Source: Pseudomonas frederiksbergensis
GTDB lineage: Bacteria; Pseudomonadota; Gammaproteobacteria; Pseudomonadales; Pseudomonadaceae
Assembly (NCBI RefSeq): GCF_017114915.1
Contig: NZ_JAAUOE010000002.1
Location: 186,001-250,000 of the forward strand
DNA: 64,000 nucleotides
Reading direction: 5' to 3'
The notes beneath the pieces were generated by a model, which saw only the letters and a program-made list of their open reading frames with translations, searched no databases and was not told the origin of the DNA. The translations under genes and the position numbers were made by a program. Shown here in pieces: positions 17,880-26,677 of this stretch. Position 1 is the stretch's first letter, and each line of letters begins with the position of its first letter.

Positions 17880-18311
17880 TCAGATCGCCAGTCGCTCCAA
17901 CGCCCCGCGCAACCCGGCAGGAATCGTCACCGGCTGATTCGACACCCGATCCACGAATACATGCACGAAGCGCCCCGCCGCGCAGGCCTCGTCGTCTCCA
18001 GCCTTGAACACCGCCAACTCGTATTGCACCGAGCTGTTGCCCAACTTGCCGACCCGCAAACCGATCTCGATTCGATCCGGGAAGGCGATGGAAGCAAAGT
18101 AGTCGCAGGCCGAACTCACCACAAAACCCACCACCTCGCCGTCATGGATATCCAGACCGCCGACTTCGATCAGGTAGGTGTTCACCGCCGTGTCGAAGAA
18201 ACTGTAGTAGGTGACGTTGTTGACGTGACCGTAGGCGTCATTGTCGTGCCAGCGAGTGGTAACGGGTTGGAAGTGAGGGTAGTCGGTGCGTTGGGGCATC
18301 GGGTTGGACAT
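17880..18311 (-). CDS. 4-hydroxybenzoyl-CoA-type thioesterase
   Basis: A 143-residue hot-dog-fold acyl-CoA thioesterase. The active-site segment [25 protein letters not shown], here residues about 19-43, contains the catalytic Asp/His-Asn pattern (DAYGHVNN). AGGAG lies upstream of the ATG at 18311; a longer frame upstream lacks homology. It follows the 3-hydroxyacyl-CoA dehydrogenase by 74 bases on the same strand, so the pair probably acts on a common acyl-CoA pathway. The substrate cannot be named. Confidence 0.85.
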   Translation of the reverse strand: MSNPMPQRTDYPHFQPVTTRWHDNDAYGHVNNVTYYSFFDTAVNTYLIEVGGLDIHDGEVVGFVVSSACDYFASIAFPDRIEIGLRVGKLGNSSVQYELAVFKAGDDEACAAGRFVHVFVDRVSNQPVTIPAGLRGALERLAI

Positions 18312-18385
18312 CAGCGTCGGCTCCTGGAGTTGGATGGCCAGTTTAAGGTGAAACCGCGAAGGCGCCGTCACAGGCGCCACCTAAA

Positions 18386-19612
18386 TCACATGTCGGCAAA
18401 CCCTCTGCCCTGCGCCGCCAGTTCACCAATCAACCGCGCCGGCGCCCAGTGATCACCCTGCTTGGTCTCAAGCTGCAACAACCGCAAATGAATATCTTCA
18501 AGCCCCTGCCGATCCGCCCAGGCCATCGGCCCGCCCTTGTCCGCCGGGAAACCATACCCGTTGAGGTACACCAGATCGATGTCATGCGCCGATGCGGCAA
18601 TGCCTTCCTGAAGAATCTTTGCTCCTTCATTGACCAGTGCCAGCAAGCTGCGCTCCAGAATCTCCTCAGGCCCTATCTCGCGTCGCTGAAACCCCAGTCC
18701 TTCGCTGACTTCCAGTACCAGCGCATCGACTTCCAGATCATGCTCCGCCTGACGACTGCCCGGTTCGTAGTGGTAATACCCGTCGCCACTCTTCTGGCCG
18801 AAACGCCCCAGCTCGCACAGGCGGTTGTCCACCTGAACCTCTGGCGCATCCTGGCCTTTGCCAGCCAATTCGCGAGCGCGCCATTCCAGGTCGATGCCGA
18901 CTACGTCGTACATGCGAAACGGCCCCATGGCGAAACCAAACCCTTGCAGCGCCGCATCCACCTGATAGGGCAAAGCCCCCTCCAGCAACATCTTGCGCGC
19001 TTCGAGTACGTACGGATGCAGCATGCGGTTACCGATGAAACCGTGACAGTTGCCCGAGACCACGCTGACCTTGCCCATGCGCTGGCCCAGCGCCAGGGCT
19101 GCATCAAGGACCGCCGGCGCGGTCTGGGCGCCGCGCACGATCTCCAGCAACTTCATGATGTGCGCCGGGCTGAAGAAGTGCAGGCCCAGCACCTGCTGCG
19201 GACGGCGAGTAGCAGCAGCGATCGCGTCAATATCCAGCGCCGAGGTATTGCTGGCCAGAATCGCTTCAGGCTTGAGCAGGCTGTCGAGTTCGCGAAAGAT
19301 GTTCTGCTTCAGCTCGAGGTTTTCGTAGACCGCTTCGATAACCAGATCGACATCGCGAATCGCTGCGTAATCGGCTGCCGCCGTTACCCGTGCAATACGC
19401 GCATCCGCCTCGGCCTGATCGATCCGCCCCTGACGCACGTTATGGGCGTAAGTGTCAGCCACGCTGGTCAGCGCTTGCTCGAGCATCTGTGGATTGTTGT
19501 CGACCCACTGCACCGGCACCCCGGCGTTCGCCAGGCACATGACAATGCCACGGCCCATGGTGCCCGCGCCGATCACGGCCGCGCGCTGAATATCGAACGA
19601 TGTCTGGCTCAT
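18386..19612 (-). CDS. 3-hydroxyacyl-CoA dehydrogenase
   Basis: An NAD-dependent dehydrogenase oxidising 3-hydroxyacyl-CoA. The 408-residue protein has the Rossmann start AAVIGAGTMGRGI, the SNTSALDID and LHFFSPAHIMKLLEIVRG motifs with the catalytic His, and two C-terminal 3HCDH helical domains (about 190-285 and 300-400). It corresponds in size and motifs to the stand-alone Pseudomonas enzyme rather than to multifunctional FadB. A thioesterase gene follows. No acyl-CoA dehydrogenase or ligase is adjacent, so the pathway is not evident. Confidence 0.9.
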   Translation of the reverse strand: MSQTSFDIQRAAVIGAGTMGRGIVMCLANAGVPVQWVDNNPQMLEQALTSVADTYAHNVRQGRIDQAEADARIARVTAAADYAAIRDVDLVIEAVYENLELKQNIFRELDSLLKPEAILASNTSALDIDAIAAATRRPQQVLGLHFFSPAHIMKLLEIVRGAQTAPAVLDAALALGQRMGKVSVVSGNCHGFIGNRMLHPYVLEARKMLLEGALPYQVDAALQGFGFAMGPFRMYDVVGIDLEWRARELAGKGQDAPEVQVDNRLCELGRFGQKSGDGYYHYEPGSRQAEHDLEVDALVLEVSEGLGFQRREIGPEEILERSLLALVNEGAKILQEGIAASAHDIDLVYLNGYGFPADKGGPMAWADRQGLEDIHLRLLQLETKQGDHWAPARLIGELAAQGRGFADM

Positions 19613-19736
19613 GTTGTTCTCTTGTTGGCGATCCGAAGACAGCCCTCACCATAGTCAGCCCATGGGTGTTTTTGAAGTTTATTCCTGTGATGGGCGACAT
19701 TCAGCGGATGGATGCACTTCGAAACACCGCCCCCTG

Positions 19737-21665
<1,929 letters not shown>

Positions 21666-21930
21666 AAGCTGTCACTCCGTTGACTGCTGCGATGCCCAAA
21701 GCCTAGCGGGCGATCGCAGCGAGTCGAGAAAAGGCCGGGGGCAAATCGATACGGGATGATACAGCCTTGGCCCAGGGTGCTTCGCCACAGAATGAAACAA
21801 ACGAAACACTTTGTTCCTCGCTCGGTCGTCCGATTTGACGATACGGTGCGCCTTCACAAATCCATCGTCCGCAAAACTCACGTCACGGCAGGAAGCTCTG
21901 ATGCGTGCGGATCTTCACAAAGGAATGACC

Positions 21931-22089
21931 ATGCCTCACACACTGACTTTTCCAATCGCCCTCATCATTGCGTCCCTGCTGCTGAGCGGATGCACGAAGA
22001 TTCCCGAAGAGCCTCCACTCCTCGCCGCATTCACTGCGGATGCTTCGAAACGTCCTACACATTCTGGCGCGCACCCTACCGAGGTTTGA
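21931..22089 (+). CDS. very small lipoprotein
   Basis: A 52-residue protein with a type II signal peptide: MPHTLTFPIALIIASLLLSGC, the lipobox LLSGC giving a mature lipid-anchored peptide of about 32 residues starting at Cys21. The ATG at 21931 has AAGGA six bases upstream; ATG 21925 is too close to that site. The mature part is proline- and alanine-rich with no recognised domain. It is the first gene of the accessory region. It could be an entericidin-like or immunity-like lipoprotein, but nothing visible decides this. Confidence 0.6.
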   Translation: MPHTLTFPIALIIASLLLSGCTKIPEEPPLLAAFTADASKRPTHSGAHPTEV

Positions 22090-22219
22090 TGCGTTAAGCC
22101 TGACAATCCCGTAGGAATTTCGACTTCCAGGGGAAAAGCTGAAAAATAGTCTGGGGGTGCGTAGGCAAAGGGCGATAGAGCCGGTAAATCCCCTACAAAA
22201 CCTGTCCATTTCCGCCACC

Positions 22220-22260
22220 TTGCGACGCCTCGTCGCGGCCCTCTATAGTTTTCGACGAGG
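22220..22260 (+). promoter_or_regulatory. promoter with embedded inverted repeat
   Basis: TTGCGA (22220-22225) and TATAGT (22244-22249) are 18 bases apart, pointing at the small gene at 22321. The arms CCTCGTCG (22228-22235) and CGACGAGG (22253-22260) bracket the -10 element, which would suit a repressor site. The same CTCTATAGT word occurs before the RNA candidate at 23936. Confidence 0.5.
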
Positions 22261-22320
22261 CTGAAACACTGTGTCGGCCTGCCGGTGAAACTGCACGACT
22301 TCCCCACAGGACTGACTTTG

Positions 22321-22599
22321 ATGAACACGTTCCACTCGTTAACAGACCGCTATCGCCCGCTCAAAACCAGCTACAGCGATGCCCCCGTGTTGGTCATCGA
22401 CACCGCTGCCAATCCTCACGAGATTCTCGACGCCTCCCTGCAACGCATCCGCGCTGCCAGCGACCTGCTCGAAACGCTCTATTGCCTGTGCTTCAAACAG
22501 GCCGACGTGAAAGACATTCCCAATATCGTCAATGCGCTTTATTTGCTGACCCAAGATGGTTGCGAACTTCTTGAAACCGCTAAACAACTAATAAAATAG
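22321..22599 (+). CDS. small helical protein of unknown function
   Basis: A 92-residue protein I cannot name. The N-terminus is MNTFHSLTDRYRPLKTSYSD; the C-terminal two thirds predict as two amphipathic helices (about 35-60 and 65-92, ending LLTQDGCELLETAKQLIK) with Cys51, Cys53 and Cys80. AGGA lies nine bases before the ATG. A close paralogue, broken by a 5-bp insertion, lies at 24189-24487; they align without gaps once the extra unit is removed. The genus has several families of similar short proteins of unknown role. The hydrolase gene at 22713 follows 113 bases downstream. Confidence 0.7.
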   Translation: MNTFHSLTDRYRPLKTSYSDAPVLVIDTAANPHEILDASLQRIRAASDLLETLYCLCFKQADVKDIPNIVNALYLLTQDGCELLETAKQLIK

Positions 22600-22712
22600 C
22601 CACTTTAAAAAACAACTAACACCTCACACAAAAACAGCAACACTTCATCACTTCACTATTTAAACATCACAAACTAGCGTGTCAGCTCTTACATCAAACA
22701 AGGGCAACACAA

Positions 22713-23840
22713 ATGACTGTATTAACTATTTTCTTCTGCGGCACTGGCTCAACCAAGTTCGACGATACTAATGCCAATTACTGGGACGGCGAACTGGTGT
22801 CAACACTCGCATCCCACCATCTTGGTCGAGAGTTCGCCGAATGGATCGTGGTCGATGGCCCCGGCAGCGGCAACCTGCAAGCCGACGATCTCTTCACCAA
22901 GTCCGAGGACTACGGCCTCAGCGGTACGCTGTTCGGCAAAGGCTGGGAGCAAAACGTGCAACATGCTATCAACATCATCAAAGGTCAGTGCAACTGGCAG
23001 CGCGAGCAACTGACCGAAGAGGAATATAACCGCCTGAAAGCCGCCGGCATCCCCATCGAAGACGTGAAAGTGGAAGGCTCGTGGTTTTGGCGCAAGTATA
23101 ACTATGGCGATCGCAGCGTGACCCAGCAGGCGCTGCAAGAACAGATTATTAAAACCTTCCGAAAGGACGGTGTTATTCCCACACAGGTCAACTTGGTGGG
23201 ATGGAGTCGCGGCGGCATCAGTTGCCATATGCTGGCCAATGCCATGTTCAACGACGCCCAACTCACCCATATCCCGGTAAACATCTTCGCAATTGATCCG
23301 GTGCCGGGTATCGGTAACTTTCAGGAGCACCGGGTAAAGCTGAACAGAAACGTAAAAGAATACGTCGGTTTCTACGCCCGGGATGAACGCTCGAAAGGCT
23401 TCAGCTGCGTGATCCCGCAAACCGCCACCGGCACCCATACCCACATCTACCCAATGCCCGGCCGCCACGCCACGCTGGTTGGCAACGCCTCCACCGATGG
23501 CGTCAGCGGCCCGAAAGCCCTGGCCGAACCCGGCCGAATCGTCCGCCACTTCGCCGAAGTCTGCCTCAAGCGTTGGGGCGTACAACTGGACAAGCCGTTG
23601 AACCTGACCCAGGCCGAACTGGAGAACCTCGGCAAAGCCATGGTCGATGCCGAAGCGAAGTACCGGCTGATGCACAACTACTCCTACACCTACTTCACCG
23701 AGCTGGATCAAGGCGAACGCTACGTTTCGCTGGGCAGCAATGGGGTCAACTTCTCGGCGGTGAAAGGCACGATCTACACCCCGGCGACCGGGTTGACCAC
23801 TAGCGTCCTGGATGTTGCGGCGTATCAGCATATCCGTTGA
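22713..23840 (+). CDS. alpha/beta-hydrolase with GWSRG motif, effector-like
   Basis: A 375-residue protein without signal peptide or membrane segment. GWSRGG (163-168) places a nucleophile at Ser165; Asp195 (IDPVPG) and His252 (MPGRHATL) are candidates for the rest of a triad. The N-terminal FFCGTGSTKFDD resembles the FDGTGN start of Tle1/DUF2235 lipases and similar proteins of unknown function. AAGGG lies eight bases upstream of the ATG. It sits between two paralogous small-protein genes and next to decayed toxin-antitoxin genes, which hints at an antagonistic or defence role. No Type VI structural gene or PAAR/VgrG is in the window, so effector status is inference. Confidence 0.65.
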   Translation: MTVLTIFFCGTGSTKFDDTNANYWDGELVSTLASHHLGREFAEWIVVDGPGSGNLQADDLFTKSEDYGLSGTLFGKGWEQNVQHAINIIKGQCNWQREQLTEEEYNRLKAAGIPIEDVKVEGSWFWRKYNYGDRSVTQQALQEQIIKTFRKDGVIPTQVNLVGWSRGGISCHMLANAMFNDAQLTHIPVNIFAIDPVPGIGNFQEHRVKLNRNVKEYVGFYARDERSKGFSCVIPQTATGTHTHIYPMPGRHATLVGNASTDGVSGPKALAEPGRIVRHFAEVCLKRWGVQLDKPLNLTQAELENLGKAMVDAEAKYRLMHNYSYTYFTELDQGERYVSLGSNGVNFSAVKGTIYTPATGLTTSVLDVAAYQHIR

Positions 23841-23857
23841 AAAACGATGGCGGATCG

Positions 23858-23894
23858 GTAGGAACGGCCTATCAAATCTTCATACCGTTCCTAC
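23858..23894. terminator. hairpin after the hydrolase gene
   Basis: GTAGGAACGG (23858-23867) and CCGTTCCTAC (23885-23894) are perfect 10-bp arms with a 17-nt loop, starting 18 bases after the stop. No T run follows, so termination would be inefficient or the element is a short repeat. Confidence 0.5.
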
Positions 23895-23935
23895 AAGCGA
23901 AAGCTCCTTGTCGCCTATCGCCGCCCTGTAGCTCA

Positions 23936-24188
23936 ACTCTATAGTCGTGATTGTCGCTGCCAAATCAGCGGCTCGGGCTTGGTCACCCGAATTAGATCTA
24001 CGTACGCACCCGCTGTATGCTGCTGGCGCTTTGTGTCAGCACCCTTTATGGCGGCTGTGTTTGGGACGTCTTCGGGCGTGCCGGGTAAGCGTGTGATCTC
24101 ACCGGTTGACCAACCCGAATACAGTCCGCCTCCCATCGCTTGGTCACGATGGCAGCGGTTCTTTCTGATGCATTCGAGATTACACATT
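23936..24188 (+). ncRNA. structured RNA leader candidate with twin identical loops
   Basis: The 348-base gap before the broken small-protein gene is filled by nested complementary arms. (1) CGCTG/CAGCG (23955-23959/23966-23970). (2) TCGGG/CCCGA (23973-23990) presenting loop CTTGGTCA. (3) TGCTG/CAGCA (24021-24041). (4) A 16-bp stem, 24050-24065 with 24114-24130, with one bulged base (24125), enclosing a UUCG hairpin (24066-24079) and a CCGG hairpin (24081-24105). (5) CCATCG/CGATGG (24133-24152) presenting the same loop CTTGGTCA. TGACCAA (24107-24113), unpaired inside the junction, is exactly complementary to seven bases of both loops, which allows alternative pseudoknots. A TATAGT -10-like word (23940-23945) lies at the left end but no good -35. 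It ends at the ATG of the next gene. Strand is inferred from the downstream gene. Confidence 0.6.
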
Positions 24189-24487
24189 ATGAATAATCCG
24201 TTCACACTCGATCGCTACCGCCCACTCCAATCCAATCCAACCTCACCAACACCCCGCCCCTGATCATCGACACAGAGGCCAACCCGCAAGACATCCTCGA
24301 AGCCGCCCTCCAGCGCATCCGAGCCTCCAGCGACCTCCTCAAAACCCTGCACTGCATTTGCTTCAAACACGGCGACGTAGAAGACATCCCCCACATCACC
24401 CACGCGCTCTTCTTGCTGACCCAGGACGGCTACGACCTGCTGCAAGTCGCCCAGCAACGCATGATGAGCTGGAAAGCACCGGCCTGA
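24189..24487 (+). pseudogene. frameshifted paralogue of the small protein at 22321
   Basis: The first frame starts MNNPFTLDRYRPLQSN and stops after 24 codons; the next frame continues as LTNTPPLIIDTEANPQDILE... to the TGA at 24485-24487 and ends LLTQDGYDLLQVAQQRM plus a short tail. The break is at a pentamer run CCAAT-CCAAT-CCAAC (24227-24241). Removing one 5-bp unit restores one frame, and the product then aligns gap-free with the 22321 protein across the break (RPLQSNLTNTPPLIIDTEA against RPLKTSYSDAPVLVIDTAA). No start codon serves the second frame. Either a recent pseudogene or a slippage-controlled gene. The start has no clear Shine-Dalgarno and follows the structured leader. Confidence 0.8.
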
Positions 24488-24498
24488 CGCCGAGTGAA

Positions 24499-24607
24499 GA
24501 TCGTTCCCACGCTCCGCGTGGGAATGCCTCTACGGACGCTCCGCGTTCGGCTTTTTGGAACGCAGAGCGTCCCGGGCTGTATTCCCACGCGGAGCGTAGG
24601 AACGATC
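24499..24607. repeat. palindromic intergenic repeat, copy B
   Basis: A 109-bp member of the GATCGTTCCCACGC family with outer arms GATCGTTCCCACGCTCCGCG and CGCGGAGCGTAGGAACGATC (one mismatch) and inner arms ACGGACGCTCCGCGTT/ACGCAGAGCGTCC. It begins 12 bases after the broken small gene. Confidence 0.9.
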
Positions 24608-24659
24608 AAACAGTAAGACCTGAGCATCGTGAATGCCATCAGGAACAATGGAGAAAGCC

Positions 24660-24831
24660 ATGAGCAAATTTTTTGATGAGCTAATGGAAAGCGTCCAACA
24701 GATGAACGAAATCTTACGCGGTGAGCGAGAGCCTCCCCCGCGAATTCCATGTTGATGCGCTGCAAGTCAAAGAAATTCGTAAGACTCATCATCGCTTGGG
24801 TCCAGAACGCGAGAACGAGCAAAAGTCTTGA
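24660..24831 (+). pseudogene. remnant of a NadS-type antitoxin
   Basis: The reading MSKFFDELMESVQQMNEILRGERE matches the start of the NadS/HigA-like antitoxins. The frame then breaks in a run of five C (24735-24741 region): with one C less it continues REFHVDALQVKEIRKT, the usual family sequence. The helix-turn-helix that should follow is absent; the restored frame ends 17 codons later (TGA 24829-24831). GGAGAAA precedes the ATG. No toxin gene is upstream. So this gene carries two lesions: an indel and a deletion of the DNA-binding domain. Confidence 0.75.
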
Positions 24832-24852
24832 CTCTTCATGAAGCCGTTTTCC

Positions 24853-24886
24853 CGACTGTCCACATTCCATAAAACGTGGACAGTCG
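24853..24886. repeat. perfect inverted repeat upstream of the YhfG-like gene
   Basis: CGACTGTCCAC (24853-24863) and GTGGACAGTCG (24876-24886) form 11-bp arms around a 12-nt AT-rich loop. It lies 78 bases before the YhfG-like ATG, at the end of the NadS remnant. It could be an operator or a mobile-element scar. Confidence 0.7.
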
Positions 24887-24963
24887 CAACGTGCGTCAAC
24901 CTCGAAAGTCAAGACAGCAGCCCCGTGGCAATGACCAAACACTCGTAACCCGAGACAACCGCG

Positions 24964-25146
24964 ATGACCGAATTAACGTTCAAACAAAAACAAGCGCACT
25001 ACGAAAAAATGCGCCGCTCAAACTACTTGGCAAGTTTGCGGCTCGCAGGGTTCGACACGTCCCCGGCAGACCTCGAAAAACCGCTGCTGACTCGAAAAGA
25101 AGCACTTGCCAAATACCGACAAAACAAAAGCCAACGTCCGTCCTGA
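24964..25146 (+). CDS. YhfG-type small protein (Fic antitoxin-like)
   Basis: A 60-residue basic protein: MTELTFKQKQAHYEKMRRSN, then YLASLRLAGFDTSPADLEKP. The KQKxxYxxxRRxNYxASLRLxGF pattern is that of the YhfG family, which in Pseudomonas and enterobacteria is encoded just upstream of a Fic-domain AMP-transferase toxin and acts as its antitoxin. Here the fic gene is missing: within 400 bases downstream there is only a minus-strand gene. The Shine-Dalgarno is weak (CGAGA). So it is an orphan antitoxin, or a stand-alone protein. Confidence 0.7.
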   Translation: MTELTFKQKQAHYEKMRRSNYLASLRLAGFDTSPADLEKPLLTRKEALAKYRQNKSQRPS

Positions 25147-25164
25147 CAGTAAACTCCCATTTTT

Positions 25165-25395
25165 TCATGCGCTACAAGACAAAAAAAACAGGTAGTCCGG
25201 GCTGTCGAATTTCGTCCCGATTAGTACCTCCAGGCTGTTTATTTGCTCGTGCGATAGCTCGTACTCATAGATGGGATCGTCTGGCTCCTTCCACTCCATC
25301 AGCTCTCTGAGCTGCTCGAAATGCTCTGCGGGAATACCAATTCGGAATGCCAGCCGCTCCGTTGTTTTATAAAACGCTCTGATGGAATGCTTCAT
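25165..25395 (-). CDS. immunity-like small protein (DUF7683-like)
   Basis: A 76-residue acidic protein, MKHSIRAFYKTTERLAFRIG then a segment EWKEPDDPIYEYELSHEQIN and a C-terminal DSPDYLFFLSC. The size, charge and the PxDPIYxYELSxEQ pattern are those of small proteins encoded after polymorphic toxins and pyocins. It follows the pyocin gene by 138 bases on the same strand, the position of an immunity gene. It ends 18 bases from the convergent YhfG-like gene. Which toxin it neutralised cannot be told, since the toxin domain is gone. Confidence 0.6.
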   Translation of the reverse strand: MKHSIRAFYKTTERLAFRIGIPAEHFEQLRELMEWKEPDDPIYEYELSHEQINSLEVLIGTKFDSPDYLFFLSCSA

Positions 25396-25533
25396 TTTTG
25401 TGTGACCGCCCTGAATCCTCGCCCCTAAACTATTGCCGACTTTTGCGCATTCTCACAGGGCTCTGCTTGTCATAGAGGGCGCACACCTCGAAACATTTTT
25501 AAGCAGCTACCGGCTACCACACATTGTAGTGGT
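25396..25533. other. junction where the pyocin toxin domain is lost
   Basis: The 138 bases between the pyocin stop and the immunity-like gene have no open frame continuing a nuclease or pore domain. Right at the stop, minus strand, the sequence TGTCCGGTTTCATTAG resembles ends of some IS3-family elements; that is a weak impression. AT-rich and G/C-mixed stretches follow, and the immunity-like gene has its own short leader. Confidence 0.4.
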
Positions 25534-26469
25534 CTAATGAAACCGGACACCCGAATCCGTCGGAAACACCAGAATGAAATCCTGATACTCCGGCGGATAA
25601 ACCGGGCTGACAATAATGCTGTCAGCCGCATCAGTAGGTGGAAAGATCCACACCTGAGGCGCTTGCGGTGCAGCTTCCAACGCCGGGATGCCCATCACAT
25701 CTGCCGGGTCCACTGCGGGCGTCCAGATCAACTCAACCCCGCCGCCAAAGTCAGCCACTTGCTGAGAACCACGAGCCTCAAACGTCACAACAGGGATCAT
25801 CTCCCAATCGCGTCGACTCTGCGTGTTGTACCCGTAGCCTTTGAGCGTACCGTCAGCCTGCTCTTCCACGCGCAATCGGACTCGCGTTCGAGCTTGTTTG
25901 AGTGATCTGAGTTGATCGTCGGTATACAACGCACCATCGCCCAGACTCGATGGCGCAAGCAAAGCCACCAACCCCACCAATGCACCCGCGGCAACGCCGG
26001 CAGTGACGACTCCGGCGCCAGTACCTGCGACGGAAGTCGCTGCCGGAGCAATCGCTACACCACCCAACGCCAAAGAGCCAATGCCTGCCGGCAAAACACC
26101 ACTGATTTTCTTGAGCGGCAAACAGCCGGAATCATCTGCCTGACGACCTCCCAGCAAGGTGAACTCGCCGTACTCTTTAACGCGTTCCGTGGGCACAAAT
26201 CCGGATGGGCTGGAGTAGTCGATGATTGAATCCGGCAACTTGCAGGACTTGGCAAAAACGCAGCCAGCCAGAGACTGGTGCTTTTTCTGAAACTCCACTT
26301 CCCGGCTTTTTTCATACATGGCCTGTCTGACGAGCATATCGTCGTAGGCTTTTGGCCTGAACTCTCTTTCCGCTAGCTCACTAACGGTCATGTCCCGTAG
26401 ACGGCGATAGCCACCACCATCGGTGTCGTAGTGCTGCCACACTTGCGGTGTGTCCTTGCTCCTGGTCAT
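25534..26469 (-). CDS. S-type pyocin protein lacking a toxin domain
   Basis: A 311-residue protein. N-terminal part (1-130) is polar with two Cys (CVFAKSCKLPDS), the middle (about 125-185) is a Gly/Ala-rich hydrophobic stretch, and about 190-311 match the Pyocin_S domain (RVRLRVEEQADGTLKGYGYN, then WEMIPVVTFEA and ending PPEYQDFILVFPTDSGVRFH). In full-length S-type bacteriocins this domain is followed by a nuclease or other toxin; here translation stops immediately. GGGAG precedes the ATG by about five bases. An immunity-like gene follows. Best read as a truncated bacteriocin. Confidence 0.75.
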   Translation of the reverse strand: MTRSKDTPQVWQHYDTDGGGYRRLRDMTVSELAEREFRPKAYDDMLVRQAMYEKSREVEFQKKHQSLAGCVFAKSCKLPDSIIDYSSPSGFVPTERVKEYGEFTLLGGRQADDSGCLPLKKISGVLPAGIGSLALGGVAIAPAATSVAGTGAGVVTAGVAAGALVGLVALLAPSSLGDGALYTDDQLRSLKQARTRVRLRVEEQADGTLKGYGYNTQSRRDWEMIPVVTFEARGSQQVADFGGGVELIWTPAVDPADVMGIPALEAAPQAPQVWIFPPTDAADSIIVSPVYPPEYQDFILVFPTDSGVRFH

Positions 26470-26677
26470 CCATCTCCCTCTCGGTAGGCCTTGAAAACCT
26501 CCAGCTCAAAGCTGAGGCCGGTGACGTTACCGAGTGTTTGAAGATGTGTTTGTAGGGTGAGTCTGAACCTGTCGTGCGATCCTTCTTCATCTCCAATCGC
26601 GGATGATTCCGCCCTGAACTTGCCGCAAAATCAGACTCAAGCCGCCCCATCGGCATACCCCTTACGGACAATGCACC

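Noticed and set aside
17880..18380. Longer N-terminus for the hot-dog thioesterase
   Set aside because: The extra 23 residues overlap the ribosome binding site of the internal ATG at 18311 and show no family similarity.
23858..23894. Perfect 10-bp hairpin as part of the RNA leader
   Set aside because: It is 60 bases before the first leader hairpin and upstream of the -10-like word, and better fits the 3' end of the hydrolase transcript.
23979..24263. Open frame running through the structured leader in frame with the broken small gene
   Set aside because: It begins at a TTG inside a hairpin loop and has no Shine-Dalgarno; the upstream part matches stems and loops, so coding use is unlikely.
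24876..25310. Open frame overlapping the YhfG-like gene
   Set aside because: It covers the 11-bp inverted repeat and both neighbouring genes in a different frame, with no protein-like features.
25490..25540. Insertion sequence at the pyocin stop
   Set aside because: Only a short resemblance to an IS end is visible; no transposase frame, second end or target duplication can be shown.
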